Part shown: positions 8,859-17,668 of the stretch, in pieces | Numbering within the stretch: position 1 is the stretch's first letter | Layout of the letters: each line of letters opens with the position of its first letter | Source of the DNA: Paucibacter sp. KCTC 42545 | GTDB taxonomy: Bacteria > Pseudomonadota > Gammaproteobacteria > Burkholderiales > Burkholderiaceae_C | Direction: 5' to 3' | Assembly (NCBI RefSeq): GCF_001477625.1 | Contig: NZ_CP013692.1 | Span: forward strand, 3,782,001-3,846,000 | DNA length: 64,000 nucleotides | Position numbers and translations under genes: made by a program | Notes under the pieces: generated by a model | Database searches by the model: none | What the model saw: only the letters and a program-made list of their open reading frames with translations | What the model was told of the DNA's origin: nothing

Positions 8859-9572
8859 TCAAACACCAGATCCGCGTTTATTTCTACTTAAATCGACACC
8901 GAGCTGCTTGAGCTTGCGGTACAGATGGGTGCGCTCCAGGCCGGTTTTCTCGGCCACGCGGGTCATGGAGCCGTTTTCCTTGGCGAGATGGAACTCGAAG
9001 TAGCTCTTCTCGAAAGCGTCGCGGGCTTCGCGCAGGGGGCGGTCCAGCTCGAAAATTTGCTCGGAGGCGATGCCCATTTGCGGCGCCGAGGGCATGGTGT
9101 TGATGGTGGAGCCATGCACGGGTGCTGCCACCGGGTAGACCGGGCTGATGCTGTCGCTGCGGGTGTAGCTCAGCGGCGCGCCCATCGGTGCGGGTGCGGG
9201 GCGCGGGGCCACCTTGACCAGGGCCTGCTCCACCGCGCGCAGCAGCTTTTGCAGCGTGATGGGCTTTTCCAGGAAGGCGATGGCGCCGACCTTGGTGGCT
9301 TCCACCGCGGTGTCGATGGTGCCGTGGCCGCTCATCATGATGACGGGCATGGTCAGCAGGCCGGCCCCGCCCCATTCTTTGAGCAGGGTGACGCCATCAA
9401 CGTCGGGCATCCAGATATCCAGCAGCACGAGGTCGGGGCGAGCGCGCTCGCGGGCGGCGCGCGCCTGCGCTGCGTTCTCGGCCAGTTCGATCGTGTGGCC
9501 CTCATCGGTGAGGATTTCAGACAAGAGGGCGCGTATGCCCAGTTCGTCGTCGACTACAAGAATTGTTGCCAT
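8859..9572 (-). CDS. ntrX: NtrX-like response regulator lacking the AAA+ domain
   Basis: 237 aa. A CheY-like receiver occupies residues 1-120: acidic pair in VVDDE, phospho-acceptor Asp52 in LLDIWMP, and Lys in EKPITL. A Pro/Ala/Ser-rich linker of about 50 residues follows. A Fis-type helix-turn-helix forms the C-terminus (MTRVAEKTGLERTHLYRKLKQLGV). Classical NtrX is about 450 aa with a central sigma-54 AAA+ ATPase; that domain is absent here and there is no frameshift. It is the last gene of the rsmB-DUF4390-ntrY-ntrX operon, 11 bases after ntrY, so its partner kinase is NtrY. It likely binds DNA without activating sigma-54. Confidence 0.88.
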   Translation of the reverse strand: MATILVVDDELGIRALLSEILTDEGHTIELAENAAQARAARERARPDLVLLDIWMPDVDGVTLLKEWGGAGLLTMPVIMMSGHGTIDTAVEATKVGAIAFLEKPITLQKLLRAVEQALVKVAPRPAPAPMGAPLSYTRSDSISPVYPVAAPVHGSTINTMPSAPQMGIASEQIFELDRPLREARDAFEKSYFEFHLAKENGSMTRVAEKTGLERTHLYRKLKQLGVDLSRNKRGSGV

Positions 9573-9583
9573 GGAGTCCTAGT

Positions 9584-11851
9584 TCACTCTTGTTTTTGGG
9601 CAGTGCCGCCGTCGGCCGCTGCAGTCGCGAGTTTTGAAAATGATAACGAAACTTGTGCACCTATCACGGCCGCCGTCTCGTCACCCTCTAAATGAAGGTT
9701 GGCCAGACGGATGCGCGCGCCGTGTTCATCGGCGATTTTTTTCACCACCGCCAGCCCCAAGCCGGTGCCTTTGGTCTTGGTCGTGACATAAGGTTCGAAG
9801 GCGCGTTTCAACACTTTTTCGGCAAAACCCGCGCCGTTATCGCTGATCAGCAGGCGCAGGGCGCGTGGCTCACCGGCCTCGGTAAAGGCTTGCTGGGTTC
9901 GCACCAGCACCTGTCCATCGGCGCGGTCTTGCACGGCATCAAGCGCATTCTGTACCAAGTTGTGAATGACTTGCCGTAATTGGCTGGCGTCGCCCTTGAT
10001 TTGCATCGGCGCCAAGGCCAATTCGGCGCGCAAACGGCCGGCTTCCTGGGCCTGTGAGTACAGGGTTAGCACCTCGCTCACCAGGGCATTGAGGTCCAGG
10101 TTTTTCAGATTGGCCGAAGGCAGGCGGGCGTAGTCGCGGAACTCGTTGACCAGCTGCTTCATCGACTGCACTTGGTTGACGATGGTCGCCACCGAGCGCA
10201 CCAGCATGGCCTGATCCGCCCCTTCGAGCTTGGCTTCGAGCTTGTGCTGCAAACGCTCGGCCGAGAGCTGAATCGGCGTGAGCGGATTCTTGATCTCATG
10301 CGCCAGGCGCCGCGCCACCTCGCTCCAGGCGGCCGAGCGCTGGGCCGACACCACTTCAGAGATGTCGTCGAACACCATCAGCCGCGCACCCTGTGGCAGC
10401 TGGGCGCCGCGCACCAAGAGGGTCAGCACATCCTGGCCGGCTTCGACCTGCAGCTCGAAAGCGTCTTGCCAATGGTCACGCTCGCCGGCTTCGGGGTTGT
10501 ATTGGTCAAAGCGCTGCCACACCGATTGGGCAAAGGCCTGCAACTGCGGCACCTCATCCAGGCGGCGGCCGCGGTAGGCCGACAGCGGCAGGCGCAGGAT
10601 GCGGGTGGCGCCGGGGTTGACGGTGTCGATGTGCTGCTGCGCGTCGAACACGATCACGCCGGCGGTGAGGTTGTCCAGAATGGTTTGCAGATTGGTGCGG
10701 GCGCCTTCCAGCTCAGCCACGCTGCGCTCCACCATCGCGCGGGCGTCTGAGAGCTGCTCGGTCATGTCGGCAAAAGATCGGGTCAGGCCGCTCAGCTCGT
10801 CGCGCGAACTCAGCATGGGTTTGCGGCTCAAGTCGCCGCGAGCCACCTGGCGCACGCCTTCGGCCAAAAGCAGCAAGGGCCGCGCCAGCTGATTGCCCAG
10901 CGTGACGGCCAGCAGCAGCGCGGCAAACACGGCCAACACCAGGGCCAGGGTCAGGGTGCCCAGATACATGCGGCGCAGGCCGTCGCGCTCCAGGGCGCGC
11001 TGCTGATATTCGCTGCTGGCGGCCTGCACGGCCAGGGCATTGCGCAGCACGGTGGGCGGGATGCGCCGCACCATCATCAAATAGCGCTCGGCCCCGCTGC
11101 TATCACCCAGGCGCAGATCGGTACTGGGCAGCAGCGCCAGGGCGCGGATCTGCGCCTGGCCTTGCAGGGCCAGGGCTTCGTCTTCCAAGCCCTCCAGCTG
11201 GCTGAATGCCAGGCTGCTGCGGGCCTGGCGCAGCATGCTTTCAGATGGCCGCTCGGGGCTCAGCACACTGGCGTCGCCGCCGGCCGAAAGAATGATCTGC
11301 CCATTGCTGCCCACCAGGGCCACGGTGCGCAAGCCCATTTGCTCGCGCAGGCGGTTCAGCGCCAGAGGCTGCGGCAGGTTGGCATCACGCTCGGCCAGAT
11401 GGTCGGCCGCCTCACGGGTCTTCTTGCCCAGGTCGCTGGCCAGCTCGTCCAAGGTGCCGCGGCCCAGATTCAAGCCGGCGTCCAGGGCGCTGGCCAAGCG
11501 CACATCGAACCAGCTGTCGATGCTGCGATTGACGAATTGGTAGGACACGCCGTAGATCAGCACCCCTGGCACCACACCCACCAGGGCAAAGATGCCGGCC
11601 AGCTTCATCAACAAGCGGCTGCCGAACTTGCCGCTGCGCACCCGCAGGGCCAGGCGGATGGCCGCGCCGCCGATCACCAGCACCAGCACCGTGGCGACCA
11701 CGGCATTGACCCAGAACAGCCAGACCGAATGCCGCTCCAAAAAACCGCGCTGCGAGGTGGCGCCGATGGACAGCAAGAAGGCCAGCACACCGCAAACCCC
11801 CGTCACGGCCACCATCGAGATGACCCATGCCCACCGCGCGGCTTTGCTCAT
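9584..11851 (-). CDS. ntrY: NtrY-like membrane sensor histidine kinase
   Basis: 755 aa sensor kinase. About three N-terminal membrane helices and a periplasmic part are followed by a further helix near residues 295-320. A HAMP region (ARPLLLLAEGVRQVARGDL) comes next, then a PAS domain (LQTILDNLTAGVIVFDAQQ). The phospho-His box is RRLAHEIKNPLTPIQLSAER. The ATPase domain carries N (NLVQNALDAV), G1 (DNGAGF) and G2 (TKGTGLGLAVV) boxes. The layout matches NtrY, which signals nitrogen or redox status in Proteobacteria. It follows the DUF4390 gene by 3 bases and precedes ntrX by 11. Confidence 0.92.
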   Translation of the reverse strand: MSKAARWAWVISMVAVTGVCGVLAFLLSIGATSQRGFLERHSVWLFWVNAVVATVLVLVIGGAAIRLALRVRSGKFGSRLLMKLAGIFALVGVVPGVLIYGVSYQFVNRSIDSWFDVRLASALDAGLNLGRGTLDELASDLGKKTREAADHLAERDANLPQPLALNRLREQMGLRTVALVGSNGQIILSAGGDASVLSPERPSESMLRQARSSLAFSQLEGLEDEALALQGQAQIRALALLPSTDLRLGDSSGAERYLMMVRRIPPTVLRNALAVQAASSEYQQRALERDGLRRMYLGTLTLALVLAVFAALLLAVTLGNQLARPLLLLAEGVRQVARGDLSRKPMLSSRDELSGLTRSFADMTEQLSDARAMVERSVAELEGARTNLQTILDNLTAGVIVFDAQQHIDTVNPGATRILRLPLSAYRGRRLDEVPQLQAFAQSVWQRFDQYNPEAGERDHWQDAFELQVEAGQDVLTLLVRGAQLPQGARLMVFDDISEVVSAQRSAAWSEVARRLAHEIKNPLTPIQLSAERLQHKLEAKLEGADQAMLVRSVATIVNQVQSMKQLVNEFRDYARLPSANLKNLDLNALVSEVLTLYSQAQEAGRLRAELALAPMQIKGDASQLRQVIHNLVQNALDAVQDRADGQVLVRTQQAFTEAGEPRALRLLISDNGAGFAEKVLKRAFEPYVTTKTKGTGLGLAVVKKIADEHGARIRLANLHLEGDETAAVIGAQVSLSFSKLATAAADGGTAQKQE

Positions 11852-11854
11852 TGA

Positions 11855-12541
11855 TCAGGAACCGGCAGCAGTGCGCAGGCTGAAGTCAGGGTTGAGGGTG
11901 AAGGTGTGCTCCACATTCAAACCCCAGCCCTGGGGCGAACCCAGCCCGATTTGCATGGGCTTGGGCAGTTGGCTGGTGTCTAGCCGGTAACTGAATTCGA
12001 GGTAGTAGCGGCCATCGTCCTCAATGTCTTTGAGGTCGGCCACATGCCAGCTGGCGGCGCCGCGCAGCGAACTCAAGGCCTCGCTGAGGCTGGCGTAATT
12101 GCGGTTCAGGCCTTCGGTGCTGACGCGGAACTGGCGCGTCAGCGATTTCCACTCCAGCCGCCAGCTGCGCGAAGCCCGCGCGGCGCGCACATCACGCCAG
12201 TACCAGCGGCTGCGCAGCACCGTCACATCGGCCGCGAAGTAGACCGGCACGCCCTTCATCAAAGCGTCTTCCACCGCCGCCGAGAGCGTGAAGCGGGTGC
12301 TGAAGCTCAGCTCCAGCCCGTCTTCCGACTTTGTCGTGCTGATCTGGCTCAGCTCCACGCCCTGGGCCTGCGCGGCCTGGGCCGGCAGCACCAGCAAGAA
12401 CAGCATCAATAGCGCCAGCAGCACAGCCATGCCAGCGCTCACCCAGGGCCGGAGCACCTGGGGGCAAGAGGCAGTAGTGGCGAATGACAGGCCGAGCGAT
12501 CTCAATGGGCAGGAACCGAAAATTTGTGAACAAAGCGCCAA
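11855..12541 (-). CDS. DUF4390 domain-containing exported protein
   Basis: 228 aa. A hydrophobic signal/anchor segment (VLLALLMLFLLVLPAQAAQA) ends near residue 58. A beta-rich domain follows with the DUF4390 pattern: LSFSTRFTLSAAVEDALMKGVPVYF, then RSRWYWRDVRAARASRSWRL and FRVSTEGLNRNYASLSEAL. The N-terminus is uncertain because an internal ATG at residue 38 would give a cleaner signal peptide. Its fixed place between rsmB and ntrY in this bacterial group suggests a periplasmic or membrane accessory of the NtrY sensor, but its function is not known. Confidence 0.85.
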   Translation of the reverse strand: MALCSQIFGSCPLRSLGLSFATTASCPQVLRPWVSAGMAVLLALLMLFLLVLPAQAAQAQGVELSQISTTKSEDGLELSFSTRFTLSAAVEDALMKGVPVYFAADVTVLRSRWYWRDVRAARASRSWRLEWKSLTRQFRVSTEGLNRNYASLSEALSSLRGAASWHVADLKDIEDDGRYYLEFSYRLDTSQLPKPMQIGLGSPQGWGLNVEHTFTLNPDFSLRTAAGS

Positions 12542-12549
12542 GTGCGCCC

Positions 12550-13914
12550 TCAGGACTTGCTCAGCAGCGCGTAGTAGAAACCATCCAACACCGCGGGGCC
12601 TGCTTGAGCATCGGCCCCATTGTGAGCGAGGGGCAGCAGGTGGCCGGTCACGCCGGGCACATCATGGGCCTTGGCGTCGGGCTGGCGTTGCAAAAATGCG
12701 TCGATTTGCTGCTGACCTTCGGCCTTGAAGATCGAGCAGGTGGCATAGACCAGGCGCCCGCCCGGCTTGAGCAAGGGCCACAAGGCATCCAGCAATTCGC
12801 TTTGAATCAGGGCCAGTTGGGCAATGTCGGACTCACGGCGCAGCCAGCGCACATCGGGGTGGCGGCGCACGATGCCCGAGGCACTGCAGGGCGCATCCAA
12901 CAAGATGGCATCAAAGGCTTGGCCGTGCCACCAACTATCCGGCACGCGGGCGTCCGCGGCCTTCAGGGTGGCGCGCTGGCCCAGGCGGTTGAGGTTCTCT
13001 TGCACCCGCTGCAGGCGCTTGGCATCGCTGTCCAGCGCCATCAGGTCAAAGTCACCCAGCTCCAGCACATGGGCGGTCTTGCCGCCGGGGGCCGAGCAGG
13101 CGTCCAGCACCCGCGCATGGGCGGGCAACGCCGCCAGCTCACCGTGGGGCTGCACCAGCAAGGCGGCAGCCAGCTGTGCGGCCGCGTCTTGCACGGAGAC
13201 TTCGCCGGCGGCAAAGCCAGGCAAGGCCGTCACCGGCACGGCCCGCGCCAGCACCACCGCCTGTGGCGCCAGGGGACCCAGCGCGCGGGCGGCAATGCCC
13301 ACATCGGCCAGGCGCTGCACATAGTCAGCCGCTGAGCCGTGGTGGGCATTGACCCGCAAGCTCATCGGCGGGTGTTCGTTATTGGCGGCCAGAATGGCTT
13401 GCCATTGCTCGGGCCAGTCTTGCTGCAGGCGGGCGATCCACCAGGCCGGGTGATTGAAGGCCGCCACCGGGTCGGCGCAGACAGCGCTGACGATGGCCTC
13501 ACGCTCGCGCAAAAAGCGCCGCAAGACCGCGTTGACGAAGCCGGCGCTGGCCGGCAGGCGCTTGCGCACGGCGCTGACGGCCTGGTCCACCACCGTGTGG
13601 GCGTCGTAAGGTGCTGCGTCACTGGGCCACAGCAAAGCCAGGGCACACAGCAGCAAGCCCTCCACCTTGGGCGGTGGGGCCTTGGGCGCCAGCAGCTTGC
13701 GTGCGCCCTCCGCACTGGCGAGCAGGCGCAGCACATAAAAACTCAAGGCTTGGGTGCCGGGGCGCAGCTCGGTGGGGCAGCGCGCCAGCACCTCGGTGAG
13801 CGAGCGGCCCGCGCGCACGGCTTGGATGGCCTGGGCCACCTCGGCCAACAGGCGTTGCAGCGGGGGCGCCAAGGTAGCTTGGGACGACGATGAGGATGAA
13901 GTAGGTGCAGACAC
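12550..13914 (-). CDS. rsmB: 16S rRNA (cytosine(967)-C5)-methyltransferase RsmB
   Basis: 454 aa; the enzyme methylates C967 of 16S rRNA with S-adenosylmethionine. The N-terminal NusB-like helical RNA-binding domain ends near residue 165 (VDQAVSAVRKRLPASAGFVNAVLRRF). The methyltransferase domain has the SAM motif ARVLDACSAPGGKTAHVLEL, motif IV DAPCSASGIVRRHPDVRW and the catalytic Cys motif YATCSIFKAE. Typical length is about 430 aa. The Ser-rich leader after the chosen ATG may be slightly overextended. It is the first gene of the operon leading into ntrY/ntrX. Confidence 0.94.
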   Translation of the reverse strand: MSAPTSSSSSSQATLAPPLQRLLAEVAQAIQAVRAGRSLTEVLARCPTELRPGTQALSFYVLRLLASAEGARKLLAPKAPPPKVEGLLLCALALLWPSDAAPYDAHTVVDQAVSAVRKRLPASAGFVNAVLRRFLREREAIVSAVCADPVAAFNHPAWWIARLQQDWPEQWQAILAANNEHPPMSLRVNAHHGSAADYVQRLADVGIAARALGPLAPQAVVLARAVPVTALPGFAAGEVSVQDAAAQLAAALLVQPHGELAALPAHARVLDACSAPGGKTAHVLELGDFDLMALDSDAKRLQRVQENLNRLGQRATLKAADARVPDSWWHGQAFDAILLDAPCSASGIVRRHPDVRWLRRESDIAQLALIQSELLDALWPLLKPGGRLVYATCSIFKAEGQQQIDAFLQRQPDAKAHDVPGVTGHLLPLAHNGADAQAGPAVLDGFYYALLSKS

Positions 13915-14097
13915 GCCCGGCAGTGTAGGGCAGCGCCAAAATCCAAGTCACACCCGAGGCCTGAGCCTTGGCGTGGCAAAGGCAGCAAACGCCACCGCGC
14001 CACCCCCACCCAATTTGTCACTTACCCGGCAAATGCACGGGCTTTGCAATGCGGCCACAATGGCCCTTCACAGCCTCGACTCATAAAGACACACACC

Positions 14098-14820
14098 ATG
14101 ACTGGCGCCTCCACACCCAAGCCCACCCTCAGCCAAGCCGAACTGGCCGCCCTGCCGGCGTCAGAGCGGGTGCGCTATCGCCTGCTGGCCGCCGGCTGCC
14201 GCCATCACGCCAATGACAATATCGCCGCCTTCATCGAAGAGGGCGAACTCGACGCGTTGCAGGCCGAGGTCCAGGCCAAGATGCAAGAAGTCTTGCGCGC
14301 CCTGGTGATCGACACCGACAGCGACCACAACACCCAGGACACCGCCAAGCGTGTGGCCAAGATGTTTGTGCGCGAAGTCTTCGCCGGCCGCTACAAGGCT
14401 GCACCGGCGGTGACCGAGTTCCCCAATGTCTCGCGCTTGAACGAGCTGATGATCGTTGGCCCCATCACCGTGCGCAGCGCTTGCTCGCACCACCTCTGCC
14501 CCATCATGGGCCGGGTCTGGATCGGCCTGCTGCCGAACGAGCATTCCAATCTGATCGGCTTGTCCAAATACTCGCGCATCTGCGAATGGATCATGAGCCG
14601 GCCGCAAATCCAGGAAGAGGCAGTCACCATGCTGGCCAACGAGTTGCAAGAACGCGTGCAGCCCGACGGCCTGGGTGTGGTGATGGAGGCCGACCATTTC
14701 TGTATGCATTGGCGCGGCGTCAAGGACACCGAAACGAAAATGATCAATAGCGTGATGCGCGGCGCCTTCTTGAAGGACCCCAATTTGCGCCGCGAGTTCC
14801 TGTCACTGGTCAAGACCTGA
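14098..14820 (+). CDS. folE: GTP cyclohydrolase I
   Basis: 240 aa. It converts GTP to 7,8-dihydroneopterin triphosphate, the first step of folate/pterin synthesis. It has the family core RSACSHHLCPIMGRVWIG with Zn-binding Cys and catalytic His residues, the GLSKYSRI segment, and the distal Cys-His in ADHFCMHWRGVKD. I choose the ATG at 14098 (MTGASTPKP); an ATG at 14044 would add 18 residues that do not look conserved. It is followed after 23 bases by a BLUF gene on the same strand. Confidence 0.94.
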   Translation: MTGASTPKPTLSQAELAALPASERVRYRLLAAGCRHHANDNIAAFIEEGELDALQAEVQAKMQEVLRALVIDTDSDHNTQDTAKRVAKMFVREVFAGRYKAAPAVTEFPNVSRLNELMIVGPITVRSACSHHLCPIMGRVWIGLLPNEHSNLIGLSKYSRICEWIMSRPQIQEEAVTMLANELQERVQPDGLGVVMEADHFCMHWRGVKDTETKMINSVMRGAFLKDPNLRREFLSLVKT

Positions 14821-14843
14821 AGCCTTTTTCCGGAGCCTCCACG

Positions 14844-15266
14844 ATGCTAGTCCGCCTTCTTTACGCCAGCCGCGCCAACACCCCGATGGACGAGGCCGCG
14901 CTGTCCACCATCCTCAAGCAATCGCGCGAACACAACCCCAGCGAAGGCATCACCGGCCTACTCTGCTATGCCGACGGCATCTTCATCCAGGTGCTCGAAG
15001 GTGGGCGTGACGCCATCAACGCGCGCTACAAAGCCATCGTCAGCGACACCCGCCATCACGATGTGATTCTGCTCAGCTACGAAGAAGTCAGCGAACGCCA
15101 GTTCGCCGGCTGGTCCATGGGCAGCGTGAACCTGCATCGGCTCAACCCCGGGCTGGTGCTGAAGTACTCGGAAAACGCCAAGCTCGACCCTTACCGCATG
15201 AGCGGCAAGACGCTGGTCTCGCTGTTCCACGAACTGGTCAGCTCAGGCGCCATCGTCTGCTCCTGA
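14844..15266 (+). CDS. Short BLUF-domain blue-light photoreceptor
   Basis: 140 aa, almost entirely one BLUF domain that binds FAD and reports blue light. Key residues are present: Tyr7 in VRLLYASR, Asn31 in the EHNPSEGITG strand-loop, Gln49 in FIQVLEG, and the Trp/Met segment FAGWSMGS near residue 92. A C-terminal helical cap of about 40 residues follows, and there is no fused output domain. That places it with the short stand-alone BLUF proteins, which act through partner proteins. CGGAG precedes the ATG by 8 bases. Probably co-transcribed with folE. Confidence 0.92.
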   Translation: MLVRLLYASRANTPMDEAALSTILKQSREHNPSEGITGLLCYADGIFIQVLEGGRDAINARYKAIVSDTRHHDVILLSYEEVSERQFAGWSMGSVNLHRLNPGLVLKYSENAKLDPYRMSGKTLVSLFHELVSSGAIVCS

Positions 15267-15291
15267 GGCTGAGCCTGAGCCAGCCCACGAC

Positions 15292-15837
15292 CTAGAGCGA
15301 GCGCGCCTCGCCAAAGCCGTAGAGGCTGGCCAAGATGCGGGTCGGGAACTGCGACACCGCCTGGTTGTAAAGCCCCACGGCCTGGTTGAAAAGCTGGCGC
15401 GCAAAGCTGCGCTGGCGTTCCACCAGCTTGAGCTCATCCACCAACTCGTACAGCTCGATATGCTCGCGCAACTCGGCATGGTGATCCAGCAAGGACATCA
15501 GCCGGGTCAGCGCCGCCGCATGCACCGCATTGGCCACCGCCAGGCTGGCCACCGGGTCACTGGCATAGGGTTTGTTGCGCACGGCCTGCGTCAAGGCCTG
15601 CGTCTCGGTCTGCGCCGTTTCCAGGGCCGCAAACGTGGCTTGCTCGTTGGGCAACAAGGGTGGCAACAGCTCCAATAACTTGGCGCATAAGCGGGCGCGC
15701 TCGGCCAGGTGCAGATCCAGCTGCGCAAAGGCGGTGGCGATGCCGTTGCGCAAGCTCATCACCCGGTTGTAAGCGCCAATGCCCCAGAACAGCAATATGG
15801 CCGCCAAGCCCCAGCCGAACCACGCCCAGTTGCTCAT
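15292..15837 (-). CDS. LemA family protein
   Basis: 181 aa with one N-terminal membrane helix ([21 protein letters not shown]) and a helical LemA domain. Family signatures are [19 protein letters not shown] near the start, [19 protein letters not shown], and the closing [14 protein letters not shown]. No fixed biochemical role is known; LemA proteins sit at the inner membrane. The start overlaps the stop of queC by four bases (ATGA), so it is translated from the queC transcript. Confidence 0.87.
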   Translation of the reverse strand: MSNWAWFGWGLAAILLFWGIGAYNRVMSLRNGIATAFAQLDLHLAERARLCAKLLELLPPLLPNEQATFAALETAQTETQALTQAVRNKPYASDPVASLAVANAVHAAALTRLMSLLDHHAELREHIELYELVDELKLVERQRSFARQLFNQAVGLYNQAVSQFPTRILASLYGFGEARSL

Positions 15838-16571
15838 GCGCCGGCACTCCCGCTGCCGATGAACTCGGCATGGCCGCGTGCCCGCAGCTCACAAGCCGGG
15901 CAGCTGCCACAACCGTAGCCCCAAGCGTGGCGCTGGGTGCGCTCGCCCAAATAGCAGGTATGGGTGTGGTCCACGATCAACTCGTTGAGCGCGGCGCCGC
16001 CGAGTTGCTCACTCAAGGCCCAGGTCTGCGCCTTGGTCAAGAACATCAGCGGCGTTTCGATGGTCATGGGCGTGTCCAGCCCCAGGCTCAGCGCGACTTG
16101 CAGGCTTTTGAGCGTGTTGTCGCGGCAGTCCGGGTAGCCGGAGTAGTCGGTCTCACACATGCCACCCACCAGCACCGAGGCGCCGCGCCGGTAAGCCAAG
16201 GTGGCGGCAAAGCTCAGGAACAGCAGATTGCGCCCCGGCACAAAGGTATTGGGCAGGCCATTTGCCTGCATTTCGATGGCGCGCGACTCGGTCAGCGCGG
16301 TGTCTGAGATCTGCCCCAGCAGGCTCAGGTCCAGCAGATGGTCTTCGCCCAGCTTGGCCGCCCATTGCGGGAACTGCGCCATCAACTCGCGCCGCACCAC
16401 CTGGCGGCAATCCAGCTCGACACGGTGGCGCTGGCCGTAGTCGAAACCCAGGGTCTCCACCTGGGCGAAGCGGTCCAGCGCCCAAGCCAGGCAGGCGGTG
16501 GAGTCCTGGCCGCCGGAAAACAGCACCAGGGCTTTGCGTTGAGAGTTGGCTTGCGGGGGAGGCATGGTCAT
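15834..16571 (-). CDS. queC: 7-cyano-7-deazaguanine synthase QueC
   Basis: About 245 aa. An ATP-dependent ligase that makes preQ0 from 7-carboxy-7-deazaguanine for queuosine tRNA modification. The PP-loop is [13 protein letters not shown], followed by [14 protein letters not shown]. Four zinc-site Cys residues lie near the C-terminus in [27 protein letters not shown] take the ATG at 16571 (MTMPPPQ); an ATG at 16565 and a TTG at 16598 are also possible, none with a good ribosome binding site. Other que genes are not in the window. Confidence 0.93.
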   Translation of the reverse strand: MTMPPPQANSQRKALVLFSGGQDSTACLAWALDRFAQVETLGFDYGQRHRVELDCRQVVRRELMAQFPQWAAKLGEDHLLDLSLLGQISDTALTESRAIEMQANGLPNTFVPGRNLLFLSFAATLAYRRGASVLVGGMCETDYSGYPDCRDNTLKSLQVALSLGLDTPMTIETPLMFLTKAQTWALSEQLGGAALNELIVDHTHTCYLGERTQRHAWGYGCGSCPACELRARGHAEFIGSGSAGA

Positions 16572-16875
16572 GGTGATCGGGCGAACAAAACGAAACAAAA
16601 GAAGGTGCAGCGGAGCGAATGAGGATCAGGCGGGCCGGGCCTGCGCAGCAGCGCCATCAACAGCAAAGCAAAAGCATCAGCCTCCGCACATGCCCTGAAG
16701 TGTGCCAGGGTCGCTGCCGCTTGGCGCAGCGGCATTACTGCACACCGCGCCAGCGCAAGTCACATCAACTATCCGAAAGATAGTGGCAACCGCCCTGCCC
16801 CGCGCTACGCGCCCACAGCCCTGCAGAGTAAGCTAGCCCGCTGATTTCCCACCCCTGCTGCACAACAAAACCGCC
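16572..16875. other. Divergent intergenic region, queC / MshEN-like gene
   Basis: About 300 bases. I looked for a preQ1 riboswitch upstream of queC and saw no convincing H-type pseudoknot or preQ1 core. No coding frame is supported. Confidence 0.4.
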
Positions 16876-17580
16876 ATGGCCACTATTCAAACCGTGCGTG
16901 ACCGCTCCCGGCTCGGCCAGTTGCTGGTCGAAAAAGGCATCATTTCAGACGCCCAGCTGAGCAAGGCGATTGCCCAACAGCAGCAGTCCGGCCAACGCCT
17001 GGGTGAGATCCTGACCGAATGGAATCTGGCCAGCCAGCGTCAGATCAACAGCGTGCTGCGCAAGCAAAAGAAGCTGCGCCTGCTGGCCGCCGTGGTCACC
17101 ACGCTGATGGGCCCGCTGCAAGCCTTTGCAGCCGCGCCGGCAGCCCCCACCGAGATCAGCAGCAGTAGTGAGGACCCAGCCAGCGCCAGCAACCCTCGCG
17201 TGGCGCGCGGCCTGCAGCCACTCAACGATGAGGAGATGGGCGGCGTGTCAGCCCGCGGCATCGATCACAACAGCTTGCTGGCCCTGGCCAAGAACTCCAA
17301 GGACGAGACGCTCAAGGATTTGGTCAAGCTGCTGAACCCGGTGCTGCAGATGTTTGACGCCGACACCTCGATGAAGAACGTGGTCTACGACGCCGAAAAC
17401 GCCAAGACCCGGATCAACAAAGACGGCTCGGTCACGCTCAGCCTGCCCAGCACCATCGGCGAGTTGAACATCAACAATATCCGCGTGCACGGCGACACCA
17501 ACGGCGCCAGCTTCGGCAGCATTCAGTTCAGCAATATCGACCTGCGCGGCACCACCATCACAATCAGCACGCGCCACTGA
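16876..17580 (+). CDS. Exported/membrane protein with N-terminal tandem MshEN-like motif
   Basis: 234 aa. Residues 12-35 (RLGQLLVEKGIISDAQ...Q) fit the 24-residue MshEN c-di-GMP-binding pattern RLGxx(L/V/I)2xxG(L/V/I)2x4Lx3Lx2Q with one Leu-to-Ile change. Residues 41-64 form a second, degenerate copy (RLGEILTEWNLASQRQIN...Q). The spacer is 5 residues, as in MshE. A hydrophobic segment at 69-84 follows KKLR and ends AFAAAPAA, looking like a membrane helix or internal signal. The remainder holds LNDEEMGGVSARG, resembling the short motif of Gammaproteobacterial DUF6160-type surface proteins, then a beta-rich tail (ISTRH end). No ATPase domain is present, unlike GspE/MshE. Function unknown. Confidence 0.8.
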   Translation: MATIQTVRDRSRLGQLLVEKGIISDAQLSKAIAQQQQSGQRLGEILTEWNLASQRQINSVLRKQKKLRLLAAVVTTLMGPLQAFAAAPAAPTEISSSSEDPASASNPRVARGLQPLNDEEMGGVSARGIDHNSLLALAKNSKDETLKDLVKLLNPVLQMFDADTSMKNVVYDAENAKTRINKDGSVTLSLPSTIGELNINNIRVHGDTNGASFGSIQFSNIDLRGTTITISTRH

Positions 17581-17668
17581 GGCCAGGCTCAGCGCTGCTG
17601 CATCAGCAGCAGCACGATCAAGCAAAGGACAGAGTCACACAGGCTCCGCCGCGCGGACGCTCAGGCGC

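Noticed and set aside
16572..16875. Possible preQ1 riboswitch for queC
   Set aside because: No recognisable aptamer core or A-rich pseudoknot tail found by eye.
17594..17610. GCTGCTG-cat-CAGCAGC hairpin after the MshEN-like gene
   Set aside because: No T-run and such triplet repeats are common in this GC-rich sequence; not called as a terminator.
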